Below are positions 21,022 to 32,040 of a DNA stretch of 64,000 nucleotides, one piece after another. The notes beneath the pieces are model-generated. The model had not been told where the DNA came from. It was given only the letters and a program-made list of their open reading frames with translations, and ran no database searches. The DNA is from Tipula vernalis. Taxonomy: Eukaryota; Arthropoda; Insecta; Diptera; Tipulidae. A program made the translations under genes and the position numbers. The DNA lies in NCBI GenBank assembly GCA_958295665.1, contig OY282559.1:269519347-269583346 (forward strand). The letters are read 5' to 3'. Position 1 is the stretch's first letter. Each line of letters begins with the position of its first letter.

Positions 21022-22509
21022 TCACGCCCTGATATCTTTGACGTGAAACGTACCTAAGGCCTTACCGAAAGAATCCTGTAACTGATAAGCGACTGACCCG
21101 ACTTTACCAGAAATTACAGCATGTTTGAATTTGGGGCTTAGTTTAGCTGAAAATTTATTAGAGGCATCACTCAACGCAAACAATCGAACAAAGACGGGCT
21201 GGCCAAGCTGAAATATACGTTGGGTGCTACGAAGATTATATCGCTTAGCGCTATTTTCATGAGCCACCTTTAGATAATGTTGGATGCGTTCTTTAAGCAA
21301 ATTAAGATGATCAGGTTTAGATACAGTCTGTAATTCACTTGCATCACTTCCATCCAACAATCTACGTAGCGCATAATCGGTACCGTGTAATGACACATGT
21401 TGCCCGAACACGACATAATGGGGAGAACACGACAGGGTATCATGAACAGCGTTGCGCAGAGCAGCAGCTATCTCTTGCAAGTACTTATCCCACTCGTTAT
21501 GGTCATGATCGGTCACATATGCACGCAGAGCGGACAATAAAGTTCGATTGACGCGTTCAGACGCGTTACTCTGTGGGGAATAAACGGGAGTGCGAAAATG
21601 AGAAACTCCATATTTCGATAATAATTCTTTGAACAGATTTGATGTGAATTGCTTGCCATTGTCGGAAGTTACCACCTCAGGTACGGAGAACATTAGGAAG
21701 ACTTCATTCTCGAGAAAATTACACAACGCCGAAGCAGATGCTTCACGCAAAGGTTTTACCAAAACGAATTTAGAGAAATGATCAAGCACAATGACAATAT
21801 AGGAGTTCCCCCGCTTAGAACGAGGATAAGGGCCAAGGAAATCCACGAACAGTTTTTGAAAGGGTCTGGTAGACACTACAGCTGCTCCCATGACTGGTTG
21901 GGTGGAGAAATTCACAGCCTTATTCATTTTACATTTAGTGCAGCTAGCCACGTACGTCTTCACTTGGCTTGCCATTCGTGGCCAGTAAAATTGTCGCTGA
22001 AGTCGTTCAAGTGTTTTGCTACCGCCTAAATGTGCTGAAGTAGGAGGATTGTGGGCCTGCTCGATGAGATTCTCGGTCAAAGAATGAGGAATGACCAATC
22101 TCCAGATAGGAACATTGGTATCAAGGTAATTAATTCCATAAGATGAGGCTATTAATAATTTGTCCCCCTGAACTTTAAGATTATGTTCAGCACTACCCAA
22201 CTGTTTGACTTTATTAATTCGGTCAATATATTCGGGATCCTGAAATGATGGTGAGGAGAGATCAATGTGCAACACTGGCACCGAAGTCTGTGCAGGTGAT
22301 AAAGAATTTACGGAAGCATCTAAGAGATTTGACGGGGCCTGACCACCACCAGACCGGCCATTGCAATCGATACTGCTCGGGTCTTTCGAATCTTCCTTAC
22401 TAGGCTGGGTTTCATCGTAAAAACTTCGAGACAACGCATCTGGCACAACGTTTACCGATCCTTTTCGGTAGCCGATTTGGAAATCGAAAGCTTCAACCAT
22501 CTTAACCAT
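21022..22509 (-). pseudogene. pol: Pol C-terminal part: RNase H end and integrase, Osvaldo-like element
   Basis: About 490 residues open from 22509. The first part has the end of RNase H/tether (GYRKGSVNVVPDALSR). Integrase follows: the HHCC finger (H...H in HNPPTSAHLGG, then CTKCKMNK), VDFLGPYP, TSDNGKQF and the glutamate in NASERVNRT, giving a complete DD35E set. A C-terminal domain then ends at HVKDIRA. The frame differs from that of the upstream RT frame, and part of RNase H between them is missing, so it is a detached fragment although integrase itself reads intact. Confidence 0.88.
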
Positions 22510-22600
22510 CTTAAGCTGGCATGATCGGTATAGATGACAAAAGGATACCCTTCAACATACGGCCGAAACTTCTGTACACTGAGTATCGCGGCGTAACATT

Positions 22601-24499
22601 CTAGTTCAGTGACTGAGTAATTGCGCTGCGCCGAATTAAGCTTATGGAAATAAACTCAATAGGTCGCTCATTACCCTCGGAATCCAACTGAAATAGAACA
22701 CTGCCCACGCCCACGGCACTAGCATCGCACTGAATGTAAAAAGGCTTGGTATAAGCCGGGTTAGCTAAGACAGGAGCCGATGATAGAGAGCGTTTTAAGG
22801 CGTTAAATGCCGAATCTGCAACGGAGGACCACACTATTTTCAGCGATTTTCCAGTGCGATCAGTAAGAGGGGCAGCCAGAGAAGCAAAGTTAGGAATAAA
22901 ACGACGGTACCATCCGCACATACCCAGAAAGCGCCGAATCTGTTTAGTAGTTTTTGGAACGGGATACTCCAGAATAGCTTTGTACTTGTCCGGATTGGTG
23001 CGTAGGCACCCTTCGCCGACAATATAACCTAGATAATCAACTTCCTTTAACACGAATTTACTTTTCTCAAGGTTTATAGTCAAACCAGCCGTTTCAAGGA
23101 GGCGAGCAATCTCTTTCAATAGCACAAAATGTTCCGCTAGGGTAGCAGAGGTAACCAAAAGGTCATCGAGGTACACGAACACTTTATCGTGCAACTGGTG
23201 GGGTATAACTTTGTGCATCAAGCGACAAAGCGTCTGCGGCGCGTTGCATAAGCCGAAAGGCATTACGTTGAACTGGTACAGAGGCAGTCCAGGTACCGTA
23301 AAAGCCGTCTTATCGCGGGATTGTGGATCGAGTGGTATCTGCCAGAAGGCGTCTTTTAAATCAATGGCCGAAATAAATCGGGTTTGATCCAAACGCCCCA
23401 ACAACCCGTTGATGAGAGGCAGCGGATATGCATCCTTGACGGTGGCCTTGTTTAGTTCTCGTGCATCCAGGCATAAGCGAACTTTACCCGATCCTTTACG
23501 CACCAATGTGACTGGGGAACACCATGAACTTTGTGATTCCTCTATCAGTCCTAGGGATAGCATACGGTCTAATTCACCGTACATTAAGCTTTGTATTGCC
23601 GGCGAAACAGCATAGAATCTTTGTTTCACTGGTTTAGCGATTCCGACGTCGATGTGATGGGTTACCAAGGGCGTTTTGCCCAAACCCAATTTAGAGCTCA
23701 TGGGGAAAAGCTCCTTGATCTGGTTCAAAACTGATTGATCCGTACAGAATAAAAGGTGGTATTTCGCTTCGGCCGGTCGTTCAGACCCAGTATTAGCTGT
23801 ACCCAGGGACGCGATTTTTGGGAAAATACCGAAGCGGTTCCAAAAATCAATCCCGAGATAGAGAGGCTGTTCTAAAGACGGAACTATGTACAGAAGTAAA
23901 TTATGGGAGACGTTATTGAATTTAATAAGGGCATTAATAAATCCTAAAACCCGTTGCGGCTGACCACTCGCTGTGTTAATATGGGACGGAAAGCTGTGGA
24001 ATTTGATCCCAGAATCCATCAAATATTTTTCGGATCCGCGGCCCAATACACTGACACTGGCTCCGCTGTCCAGAAGCCCTTGATAAGTCACTCCATTAAC
24101 AAGGACGGAGGCATATGGTCTTGAATCATTTGGGTTATCTAACAGTATAGAAGCAAGTATACGGGCTCTACTACGTCGCCGGTGTTCCCAGTATATCTTA
24201 GAGCGGAGTAAACGGGATGAGTAATGGGGAGTAACTGTATTGTTAGAGCTTGGCACTCTTTCTTGCATTTGGGTCCACTCCTTTCCTACTACGGTGGCTT
24301 TCGAGGGGTTGGGAGGTGCGAAGGAAAATGGATGCTGTGTGCGTATTTCGTGTAATTTGGGGGGTGCGATATCGGGGTTTTGGTCCGGTCGCCAAATAGC
24401 GCTGTTCCGATCTCGGGTCCCTCTGCGTTGGTATGCATCAATACTCGAGGGGGCGCTCTCCCAGGGGGGCGGAACCTCGACAGCCCGTTTCCCGAACAT
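22601..24499 (-). pseudogene. pol: Pol N-terminal part: protease and reverse transcriptase, Osvaldo-like element
   Basis: About 632 residues from ATG 24499, overlapping gag by about 210 bases in the -1 frame, the usual Gypsy arrangement. The protease motif LLDSGASVSVLG lies near residue 142. Reverse transcriptase carries LCLDARELNKAT, AIDLKDAFWQIPLD, MPFGLCNAPQTLCRL and the catalytic YLDD in VFVYLDDLLV. The start of RNase H is visible (YIQCDASAVGVGSVL). Near 22640 the frame shifts and runs into an early stop, and just downstream a short piece of RNase H is deleted. PR and RT look intact; the polyprotein is not. Confidence 0.88.
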
Positions 24500-26130
24500 C
24501 GGAAACAGTTTGGTCTTAATATGCCTGGCCTACCACATCCAAAGCAAAATATTTTGGTAACCGCCTCGGGACAGTTAATAAAGGTATGCCCAATATCCTG
24601 GCAATTCCAGCAGATACTGAGATTGGAATCACCTTCGGGTTTACTGGGAGTATTTGAGGCATTGGCAAAGTTGACTCGCCTGGGAGCCTTCGAATCATTA
24701 AAGGCGCAAATCTCTTCCTGATTCATGAGGTCAGGGGAATTCGACCGCTTAGGGAATTGATCTTGGATCTGCTCTGGATACGGGACATTAGGGCTCTCCA
24801 AGGTTAGTTCATGGATACTCCGCTGGAGGCATCCCGACTCGGGATCATATCGGTTGCGTCGCCACACATCTTCTAAAGCCAAACTGCGTTGGACCAAACT
24901 GTTTATGGAAGGGATGGTTTTCCCTGCCAACGCTACCTGGAGTCCAGGTCTCATATTGGACCGTAAGATGTGCAAGATTTCCGGCTCTTCCAAGGGCACT
25001 CGAAATTGCAGAGTGAGGGTCATGATTTCATTATAGAAATCGCGGAAAGATTCAGACTTCTTTTGCTTCCGATTTTCTATAACCCGCTTGATATCTGGAT
25101 CAGTACGACGGTCCTGAAAGGCGGCTATCAACGCTGCTTTCACTGCGGAGCAGGAAGACATGGGGTTCCGCTCTAAGTAGCACCAATACCAGTTGGAGGC
25201 GTTCCCTTTCAAGACACATCCCAATTCATCCCGTAAGTCTTCCAGGGTCAGGCGGTAGACCCGCGCAAAATGCTCGATCCGGAAAAGGAATCGTTCCACG
25301 GGTAACCCGTCTCAGGAGCCATCAAAGGAAATGTTGCACTGGCCCAGGTGAGTGCTACCGCGTCCCGTCCCTCTTACATATGTGCGTGCTCCTGCCGCCT
25401 CGGTGGCGGGAGCAAGAAGATTTGAGGCACCCGGAGGGAGGGATACTTTATCGTCTTTCTTAGCGTTTTCGTGGGGTGGGGTAGGGCGCATGGTGGAAGA
25501 CATGGGATGCTGGGCTTGACCCGAATCCCTTCGTCCCTCGTCGTCGCCACCTGCCTCGAGCTCCCGTGATAACGAATCAGTTGGATTTGCTACTTTCAAC
25601 TCAAAGACATCACTGTTGAATTTGTTCCCCGCATCCTCTTCTTCAGAAGAAGACAATTCCTCTGGTTCAAATCCTTCTGACTCTCTGAGTTGGGTTAGGG
25701 ATTCCTCTAAATTCGCGTCGCCTTGCATGATGCCCTGCACCGCTACTAACATGAGTTGACTCATTTCTGTGAGCGTCTTCGCCTGGGCTTTATATGATCG
25801 GCTAGTGTTAGTTAACCGTCTCAGGCGCTCAATCACGTGAATAACTCGGGCCTCGATTGTCTGCGTTGCCGCTGCTGTAGGTTTATTCTGGGGGTCAAAA
25901 CTGGCTACCCAATCTCGATGGTTCTGCAATTTAATTTGGCATTTGTTGATTTCCCGCTTAGGGTTGCGGCAAGCGGCTCCATGGGGTCGGAAAGGTTTTA
26001 AGACAGGATTATTGCTTTCGTTGATAAAAGCAGCTTTCAATAATTGCAACCGGTTAATAGGACTACCTTTCAAATGCCTAACTTCGCATTCGATTTCGAA
26101 CTCGTCCGGCGACAAATGTTCAGCCTCCAT
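24289..26130 (-). pseudogene. gag: Gag of the Osvaldo-like element, with one in-frame TGA
   Basis: ATG 26130 (the frame is also open from a GTG at 26136) opens a frame to a TGA at 25312-25314, and the same frame continues to 24289, about 610 codons in all. The first part is acidic and low-complexity (SSSEEEDAG). The second has the capsid-like VERFLFRIEHFARVY and then two zinc knuckles: CWNCQDIGHTFINC, and the weaker CFGCGRPGILRPNC, which lacks the histidine. The single TGA after FDGS looks like a point mutation in otherwise well-kept coding sequence. Confidence 0.85.
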
Positions 26131-27120
26131 GGTCACAGAGGTCTCGGGAGATTAGCACGGCGTAATTAATGAAAATATAAATATAGGGGTAAGAAGACTG
26201 GCCGTTAAGGAAAAAAACTCGTCGAGATTAAATGCCCCTATTGATTATGGCTTGAAACAAAAAACTTAATGATAGAGTCACTAAGATGATAAGGAGAACT
26301 CCGACGGCAAAACGAAGCACTTCCATGTTTCCAAAAATAGATTTATTTATTTTTTTTTTTTTTAAATAGATTCGCGATAGTGGTCTGGAACAAATAGCTT
26401 AAGGCTAATGTGAGTCCGACAAGTACGACCACTACAACTATGGACCGCCAAATTTCCATTAATATTAAATTTGTGATTCGTTTTAAAGACAAACTCCAAT
26501 CGATTCTTATTTAATCTAAAATATTAAATCTATATAACTATACACAAACAAATATATAATACTATATAAAATATTTTATCTTTTTTTTTTTTTTTTTTTT
26601 TGATTTATTAAAATATAAAAGGATGAGTCCAGGACTAACTCATCACCCATGCCATGCAGCAAAACGATCAGTCATCCTTAAAGGAAAGGATTGTAGGAAC
26701 ATTAGGGTTTTTGTTCTTCAGGCAATTATATCACGCTCACCATTAAGGGACTGATGAAATGAACCGACCGAAAACTTTAAGCGGGTGGGAAGGGAATTTA
26801 AGTAACCCCGGCAATTAAAATCACGCTCACCATGAATATCATGGGACTACTGAGACGAACTGCCTGGGTAACGAAAAGAGATAGGGAAGGGTTAAATTTG
26901 GTCAACCATTGATATCCCGCTCACGTAAGAGACAACGGACAACAGATATTGATGGTTGATAACCAAACCAAATGAAAATTTTAAACAAACCTCAGTATGT
27001 GCAGCCGTGTGTATTCAAAACAACTCGGGGTTGGTTACAACGGTTCACAAAAAGATAACGAGGTTAACACAAAAAAAATAAAAACTGAGAAACTAAAGCC
27101 GAAATTTTTTTTTTTACTAA
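26131..27120 (-). other. Leader of the Osvaldo-like element
   Basis: About 1 kb of non-coding sequence with long poly-T/A tracts (26346-26364, 26581-26600). Three spaced copies of an ATCACGCTCACC-like motif lie near 26728, 26818 and 26909, spaced about 90 bases. Confidence 0.6.
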
Positions 27121-27131
27121 TTGGGCGCCAC
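27121..27131 (-). promoter_or_regulatory. Primer-binding site of the Osvaldo-like element (tRNA-Lys type)
   Basis: On the minus strand TGGCGCCCAA lies one base from the 5' LTR end. It matches the 3' end complement of tRNA-Lys used by gypsy and Osvaldo elements. Confidence 0.85.
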
Positions 27132-28660
27132 TGTAACGAAAAGGACGTGAAGTCACTCCGTTAGCAGATATCCATGCCACTTGTTGTTCCTGGGCGGTTA
27201 TTGGCCGGCTAAGGCTCAGGGGAAAGGCGTGGGGTTTGCCAGGAACATGGCACGGATCTAGTTGAACCGCGGGAAGGGAAGGAGGCAGGATGTGGGAGAA
27301 TGGAATAGACGGGGATGTGGATTGCGACGACTCACATCTCGCTTTGGGGCTGGGTTAGGAGAGTCCTGAACTCATCCTAAATGCGGCTTATCTCGCCATC
27401 TTAATAACAAAATTTTCAAATTCAAGGTTTATAATTATATCTAAATTATAAGTTTTATATTTCCAATTATAATGAACTTAAAACTAAAAAAATTTAATAT
27501 TTAAATCATAATAAACAATAATAAAAATTAACTCATCTTAAAAATCAACTTTGCTCTTCCATTCATTATTAATTTTTTTTTTTTTTGTTTTATAACTCAA
27601 CTTTTATATTAATATCTGGTATTTCTATTCTTATTTCACTATCTACTATTATTTTATTTGATCAATCCAAAATCTACACTTTCAATGTCTTTTTTTTTTT
27701 TTTTAAAACGATTTTGGATTCCTAATTGATTAACGTACAATTAACTAACAAATCAAAAATTTTATTAATCACAATAAAATATACTTTTATTATATGTATC
27801 AAAGTTATGATTACGTTCGAGTTAATCGCAACGCAAGTAGGGATATTTATTTCCCAATTTTTCACTTCTTAATCCTTATCAACTTATTATTATTCGAATT
27901 TTTATCACTTCTCTTTTAATAGTCTTTAGAATTCTCACTTTTCTTAATTTTATATAAATTTTATAATAGTTTCTTCAATCTTTTAATTTAATTAACTAAT
28001 ATTAATTTATTACTAACAACTTGCACTTTATCTTAAAACCCAACTTTGCTTTTCCATTTATTATTCATCAAACATATTATAATAGTTTCTTCAATCTTTT
28101 AACTTAATTAAAATAATATTAATTTATTACTAACAACTTGTACTTTATCTTCTCGTCACAAACAACATCAACCGAAAAAAAATAAAAAAAATAAAATAAA
28201 AGAACAACCCGACTTACTCGAGCTCAAAAACTTAACTCCAAAAAAAAAACCACGCCATGCACGTCGGTCGTCAATCGCCCACATCAGAAGAGAAAAAAAA
28301 ATGCATCAGCATAAAAAGGAATTAGAAAATTAGATTATAAAATATGTACTTGGTAATATCAAAAAAAATTAAAAAGATAAGAACCCAAGTGAAAAATGAG
28401 CTTCGTGAAACTCAGAAAAATGAAAATTCTCATGCGTTGATATATAGCTGACTTGCTTGATTTCCGTAGAGGAATGCTCGACCTAATTGAGCACAAGTAG
28501 TCACATGAGATAGGAATTTATTATCTGTTTTAGGCAGACAGATAATTTGTTGTTTGCAATACCAACAACCATGGGAAAGAATGTGGACAGTACGTATAGT
28601 ACAGGTAAAATAGGCGATGACTTAAGAAAATTGGAGGTACGCCAATTGACTGGCGTAACA
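27132..28660 (-). repeat. 5' LTR of the Osvaldo-like element (1529 bp)
   Basis: Starts TGTAACG, ends GGCGTAACA. It includes an AT-rich block of about 700 bases (about 27486-28205) missing from the other LTR. Within that block a roughly 60-base segment around TAATAGTTTCTTCAATCTTTTAA occurs twice (27963 and 28080). Followed by the target duplicate TGTT. Confidence 0.9.
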
Positions 28661-28664
28661 TGTT

Positions 28665-28826
28665 TTCTAGAAATAAGAGGAAATCCAATTAAAGTTATGA
28701 GTTCATCCCCTAGTTTTCAGTAAAATGAAATTCTACCTTGTTTTAAAATGACAAACCCTTTGGATGAAAACCATTAAGATATCTTCTTGAGTTTGTATGA
28801 ATTTACGTGATCGATTTTTCTCTGTG
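28665..28826. other. Right end of the CACTA-like element
   Basis: Non-coding sequence between the retrotransposon's target duplicate and the right terminal repeat (28815-28826, TTTTTCTCTGTG). Confidence 0.75.
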
Positions 28827-28828
28827 TA

Positions 28829-29160
28829 TTTATTATACAACTTGATATACACATAACTATTTTCAATTCATAATAGCTTTAAAAATCTTACAACGTTCTG
28901 AATTCGCCCGAAAAAAGTCATTATATTGTAATATAACAGTAACATTGTGAACTTCCAAAAAAACCTTGAACTTAAATGTTGTTTCATTTGGTTTGAGGAA
29001 TCAGGCTGTTATGGTTCGAATCCCTGGAATATTTTTTTTTAAATGTTGCGCAAAAAATTTTAATCTTAGAGTCACAATAGGTTACTTACATAATCTATCG
29101 TTATTTAAACTGAAGCGCGTACACATTTTTTATTAGTTTATTATAGTTTTAATATCAACA
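28829..29160 (+). promoter_or_regulatory. Proximal upstream region of secreted-gene copy 1
   Basis: About 330 bases conserved with the upstream flanks of copies 2 (39727-40063) and 3 (54073-54345). The CACTA-like element truncates it distally. TTTATTATAGTTTTAAT, ending about 10 bases before the ATG, is conserved in all copies, but I cannot fix the transcription start. Confidence 0.6.
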
Positions 29161-29864
29161 ATGAAGTGGTTCAAGAATTTTTTCATTTTAATCAGTGTTT
29201 CATTTGGGATCATAAGTGTTTCGACGAGAAATATTGATCCAGCTACCCCAAATTGTGATACTGAACTTGTTGTAATAAAATCAACGAATTTGAAATTGTA
29301 AAATGTATAAAATAATGAAATTAATATTTTCCACAGCTCCTTAAAAAGCGGTATGATACTTGTGCACCTGAACAATTTAGTGGTGCGCAAATTAAGCATG
29401 ACATCAATCAGTATAGGGACCAGACGATAAATAGTACACAATTCTCCCAAGTCACAATGGAATATTGTGTTACACTGAATTATGCGGCTAGCTGCAGTGT
29501 GGATAAAGGCACAATGGTTAGTGTGGCGTGTCGTGATGATGTTAATATACAATTCCTTGTGAATTTAATGCGAATCATCAATCGATTCGCTGATGATTTG
29601 TGTTCCGAAGAAATTATTTTCGCAATTGCTGGTGATAAGGGTTTTAATTGTTTGGATGAAAGCGGATTAAGCAACTGTTTCCATCGTAAAATGCCAAGCC
29701 AAGATATTGGAACATCTTTGGAAAATGAGAACGTATGCCAAGCTACACAGACTCTGCAAAGTTGCACGAATGAATTGTTTGAACGGTGTGAAAACGATGG
29801 GATTTTAAAAAAATATTCTAGTCGGTTTCTGAACGGGATAAGCCAAGATTTTTCATGTGCCTAG
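29161..29864 (+). CDS. Secreted cysteine-rich protein, DUF1397-like (27-kDa hemolymph glycoprotein-like), copy 1
   Basis: Two exons: 29161-29271, then 29337-29864, with a 65-base intron (GTAATA donor, TTCCACAG acceptor) in phase 0. The product is about 212 residues with an N-terminal signal peptide (MKWFKNFFILISVSFGI) and about twelve cysteines spread through the chain. FADDLCSEEIIFAIAGDKGF and a following NCLDE..NC resemble the DUF1397 core of insect hemolymph glycoproteins; molecular function is unknown. A stop-free frame and the kept intron in all three copies argue for a working gene. AATAAA lies at 29933. An alternative donor three bases upstream (29269) would drop one valine. The large insertion starts only about 330 bases upstream, which could affect its expression. 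Confidence 0.72.
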
Positions 29865-30172
29865 AGAGTTCTGTGGGGAATTCAAGGTGTTTTAAATAGA
29901 AATTTTATGAATATAATTTTGATATTAGGAAAAATAAAAATAAAATAATTTTTATTAATTTGTGTTTAACAATATTTTATATTGCCAGTAAAGAGGTCTG
30001 ACCTTTTGATAATCATTGATAATTTAGAAACTCTGAACTATTTGCTTTAGTTTGGTTCATAGGTTGATTTTAACTTTATAATTTTTATTATTAATTACTT
30101 AAGGTGCTCGATTTACCATGACTTTCGAATCAAATAGCTGTGTCTTCGTTTTTTCTGTTCATCAATTTTTGA
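29865..30172 (+). other. 3' flank of gene copy 1, shared with the other copies
   Basis: Holds the polyadenylation signal and about 300 bases homologous to 38803-39022 and 53140-53368 (minus). It marks the extent of the duplicated unit. Confidence 0.75.
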
Positions 30173-30179
30173 GATAAGT

Positions 30180-31975
30180 GAAGTTAAGAGCCAACAACCC
30201 AAGGCATCGACCGTGGAGTCAAACGTTGCTTTCAGACGTTGCCAAAATTCAGGCAACAGTTGAAGCGGCGAGACATCCGAATGCGAGGCTTATATCGAGA
30301 GATTAGATTAGCTGAGGATATACTGTCTAGTAACAACAGATCCAGACCAGCTTTAAAAATCAAATTAAAAAGCATGGAGAGGATGATGATACAGATCAGC
30401 GACCTTCATGAACTGAACAAATATGCATGGAAACTTCCGAAAAACAAGAAGCAAATTCAAAATATTTCGTAGACCAACACTACGAAAATTTAAACAATGA
30501 ACACGAGAAGATTGTAATACAATTAACAACATTATTGGAAGAAGAGGAATTAGGCAAGATAAAATCATTAGAAATTCGTCTACCACCAGTAGAAATCCCA
30601 CATTTTCACGGGGACTACACGAAGTGAGTAGGTTTCTCTGATACATTCATACATTTAGTTCATAACAATAATCAGCTCACCACGACACATAAAATGAACT
30701 ACCTTAAAAGTCACGTAGAAGGATCAGCTGGAAAATTATTCAGTCATTTGGAACCTACTGGAGACAATTACGATGAAGCTTGGGAAATATTAGAGAACCG
30801 CTTCAACAACAGGAGATTACTCGTATCTAATTTGTTGAACAGTTTATTGAATCAGCATACGATCAACACGGAGTTGGCTGCTGCGATCACACACTTGCAT
30901 GACACAACAACCGAGTGCCTATACGCCATAAGGAATACAGGCATAAATATTGAAATATGGAGTCCTTTCATCTTCTTCAGCTTATTGAAAAAGTTGGACA
31001 ACGATTCACGACGGCGACACGAAAGCTCTCTAGAGAACCCAAAAGAATTTCAAGAAACAAATCAATTCTTGAAGTTTCTAGAAAGGCGTTTCCAATATTT
31101 AGAAGCGATCGGTAACAACAAGATAATACCAACCCAACAAGTGAGATTTAAACCACAACCGCTAAGACGAGCTTTCGTAACTGCCACACAACCAAGTAAT
31201 AATTGCGTGTGCTGTCAGAAAAACCACAGAACCGAATCATGCCAACGTTTCAAAGATTTAAGCATTTCTGAAAGAAATCAGATGGTGATGCTGCACAATT
31301 TGTGCAGAAATTGTCTCAGCCAAACCCATTCGACAACAAGTTGCAGCATCAAACTGAGTTGTTGTACCTGCAAAGGCAGACATCATACGTTGCTACATGT
31401 AAAAAATCAAGAAAACAGTATTGCAAAGCTGAACATCTCAACATTCGACAAGGATAGTGGCCCGGTACTTTTAGCAACAGCCCTAATAAAAGTACAGAAT
31501 ATGTTCGGTAGTTTTACCCTACTACGAGCACTGATCGATCTAGGCTCACAGGCTACTTTCATCACAGAGCAAGCAGCACAACAACTAGGCCTGCCAAGGA
31601 CAAGAGTTTTAACTGAAATTTCTGGAATTTCAGCAACAAAAGGACGAGCCAATCAACAGATAGCGATTGAAATAAGTCTCAGATTTCAATCGATTTTCAA
31701 GATCGAAGTTAATGCTTTAGTTCTGGGAACTATCACCAAACCACTTCCAGATAAGAACACATTGGGTTTAGACAGCGAATTACAAAAAAAAGTAATCCTA
31801 GCCGACCCTACTTTCGATACTCCAGGACCTATTGGTCTTTTAATAGGTGCCGACATATATGGAGAAATCATATTAGAAGGCATAAAAAGGGATGCGCATC
31901 ATAAGTGCATAGCGCAAATATCAGAGCTAGGATGGATCATATCTGGGCGTCTAACTCAAAACAGCAGCATGAAGG
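30180..31975 (+). mobile_element. BEL/Pao element fragment, gag and protease (plus strand)
   Basis: A fragment of a Pao-type retrotransposon without visible LTRs. It begins in gag and is broken at about 31975, where sequence of another BEL element on the opposite strand starts. RT and integrase of this element are absent. Confidence 0.8.
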
Positions 31976-32040
31976 TCACACGGTCACACTTACGGCGGCT
32001 TCCCATAGTCCGCCGAAATGAGGTGCGCTTGGCGAGATAA
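30239..32040 (+). pseudogene. BEL/Pao gag-protease
   Basis: One frame runs from 30427 to 32040, interrupted only by TGA at 30625-30627 (after GDYTK). An N-terminal piece sits in another frame at 30239-30472. Gag has the typical EIPHFHGDYTK, then MNYLKSHVEGSAGKLFSHL and WEILENRFNNRR. Cysteine/histidine clusters follow (CVCCQKNHRTESC, CRNCLSQTHSTTSC, CCTCKGRHH). The protease region shows LIDLGSQATFITEQAAQQLG, a D-x-G catalytic motif, then GLLIGADIYGEII and GWIISGRL. Real homology ends near GWIISGRLTQ; the last 20 or so codons already read the antisense of the neighbouring integrase. Confidence 0.82.

Larger units (their letters stand above)
13278..28660 (-). mobile_element. Osvaldo-like Ty3/Gypsy retrotransposon (minus strand), host of a nested element
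   Basis: LTRs beginning TGTAACGAAAAGG and ending GGCGTAACA lie at 13278-20901 (split by the element at 13334-20130) and at 27132-28660. TGTT is duplicated at 13274-13277 and 28661-28664. Next to the right (5') LTR, the minus strand reads TGGCGCCCAA, a tRNA-Lys-type primer site. Coding order on the minus strand is gag (26130-24289), protease/RT (24499-22601), then integrase (22509-21022). Long LTRs, a Lys primer site and this gag type suggest the Osvaldo/Ulysses group. No env-like frame is present. It is defective: a stop in gag and a frameshift plus deletion in RNase H. Confidence 0.9.
3311..28826. mobile_element. Giant composite CACTA-like DNA transposon with nested insertions
   Basis: The left end reads CACAGAGAAAAAAGTGACC. 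The right end, reverse complemented, reads CACAGAGAAAAATCGATCAC. The terminal inverted repeat is thus 12 perfect bases, and TA is duplicated on both sides. The uninterrupted site is present upstream of gene copy 2 (around 40064, minus), with matching sequence on both sides. Removing the Gypsy pair (13278-28660), the piggyBac (3496-6647) and the LINE (8668-9446) leaves about 6.2 kb, a normal size for an autonomous element. The broken two-gene transposase set at 6997-11853 is its likely original content. The CACTA/EnSpm assignment rests on the CAC terminus, the short duplication and weak tnp2-like motifs, so it is an inference. Confidence 0.8.

Noticed and set aside
13278..28660. Endogenous retrovirus with an envelope gene
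   Set aside because: Neither Gypsy element has an open frame between integrase and the 3' LTR: about 120 bases in the outer element and about 290 AT-rich bases in the inner one.
29133..29552. 139-codon minus-strand frame over gene copy 1 (with equivalents over copies 2 and 3)
   Set aside because: It is antisense to the spliced secreted gene, spans both exons and the intron, and has no coding features of its own.
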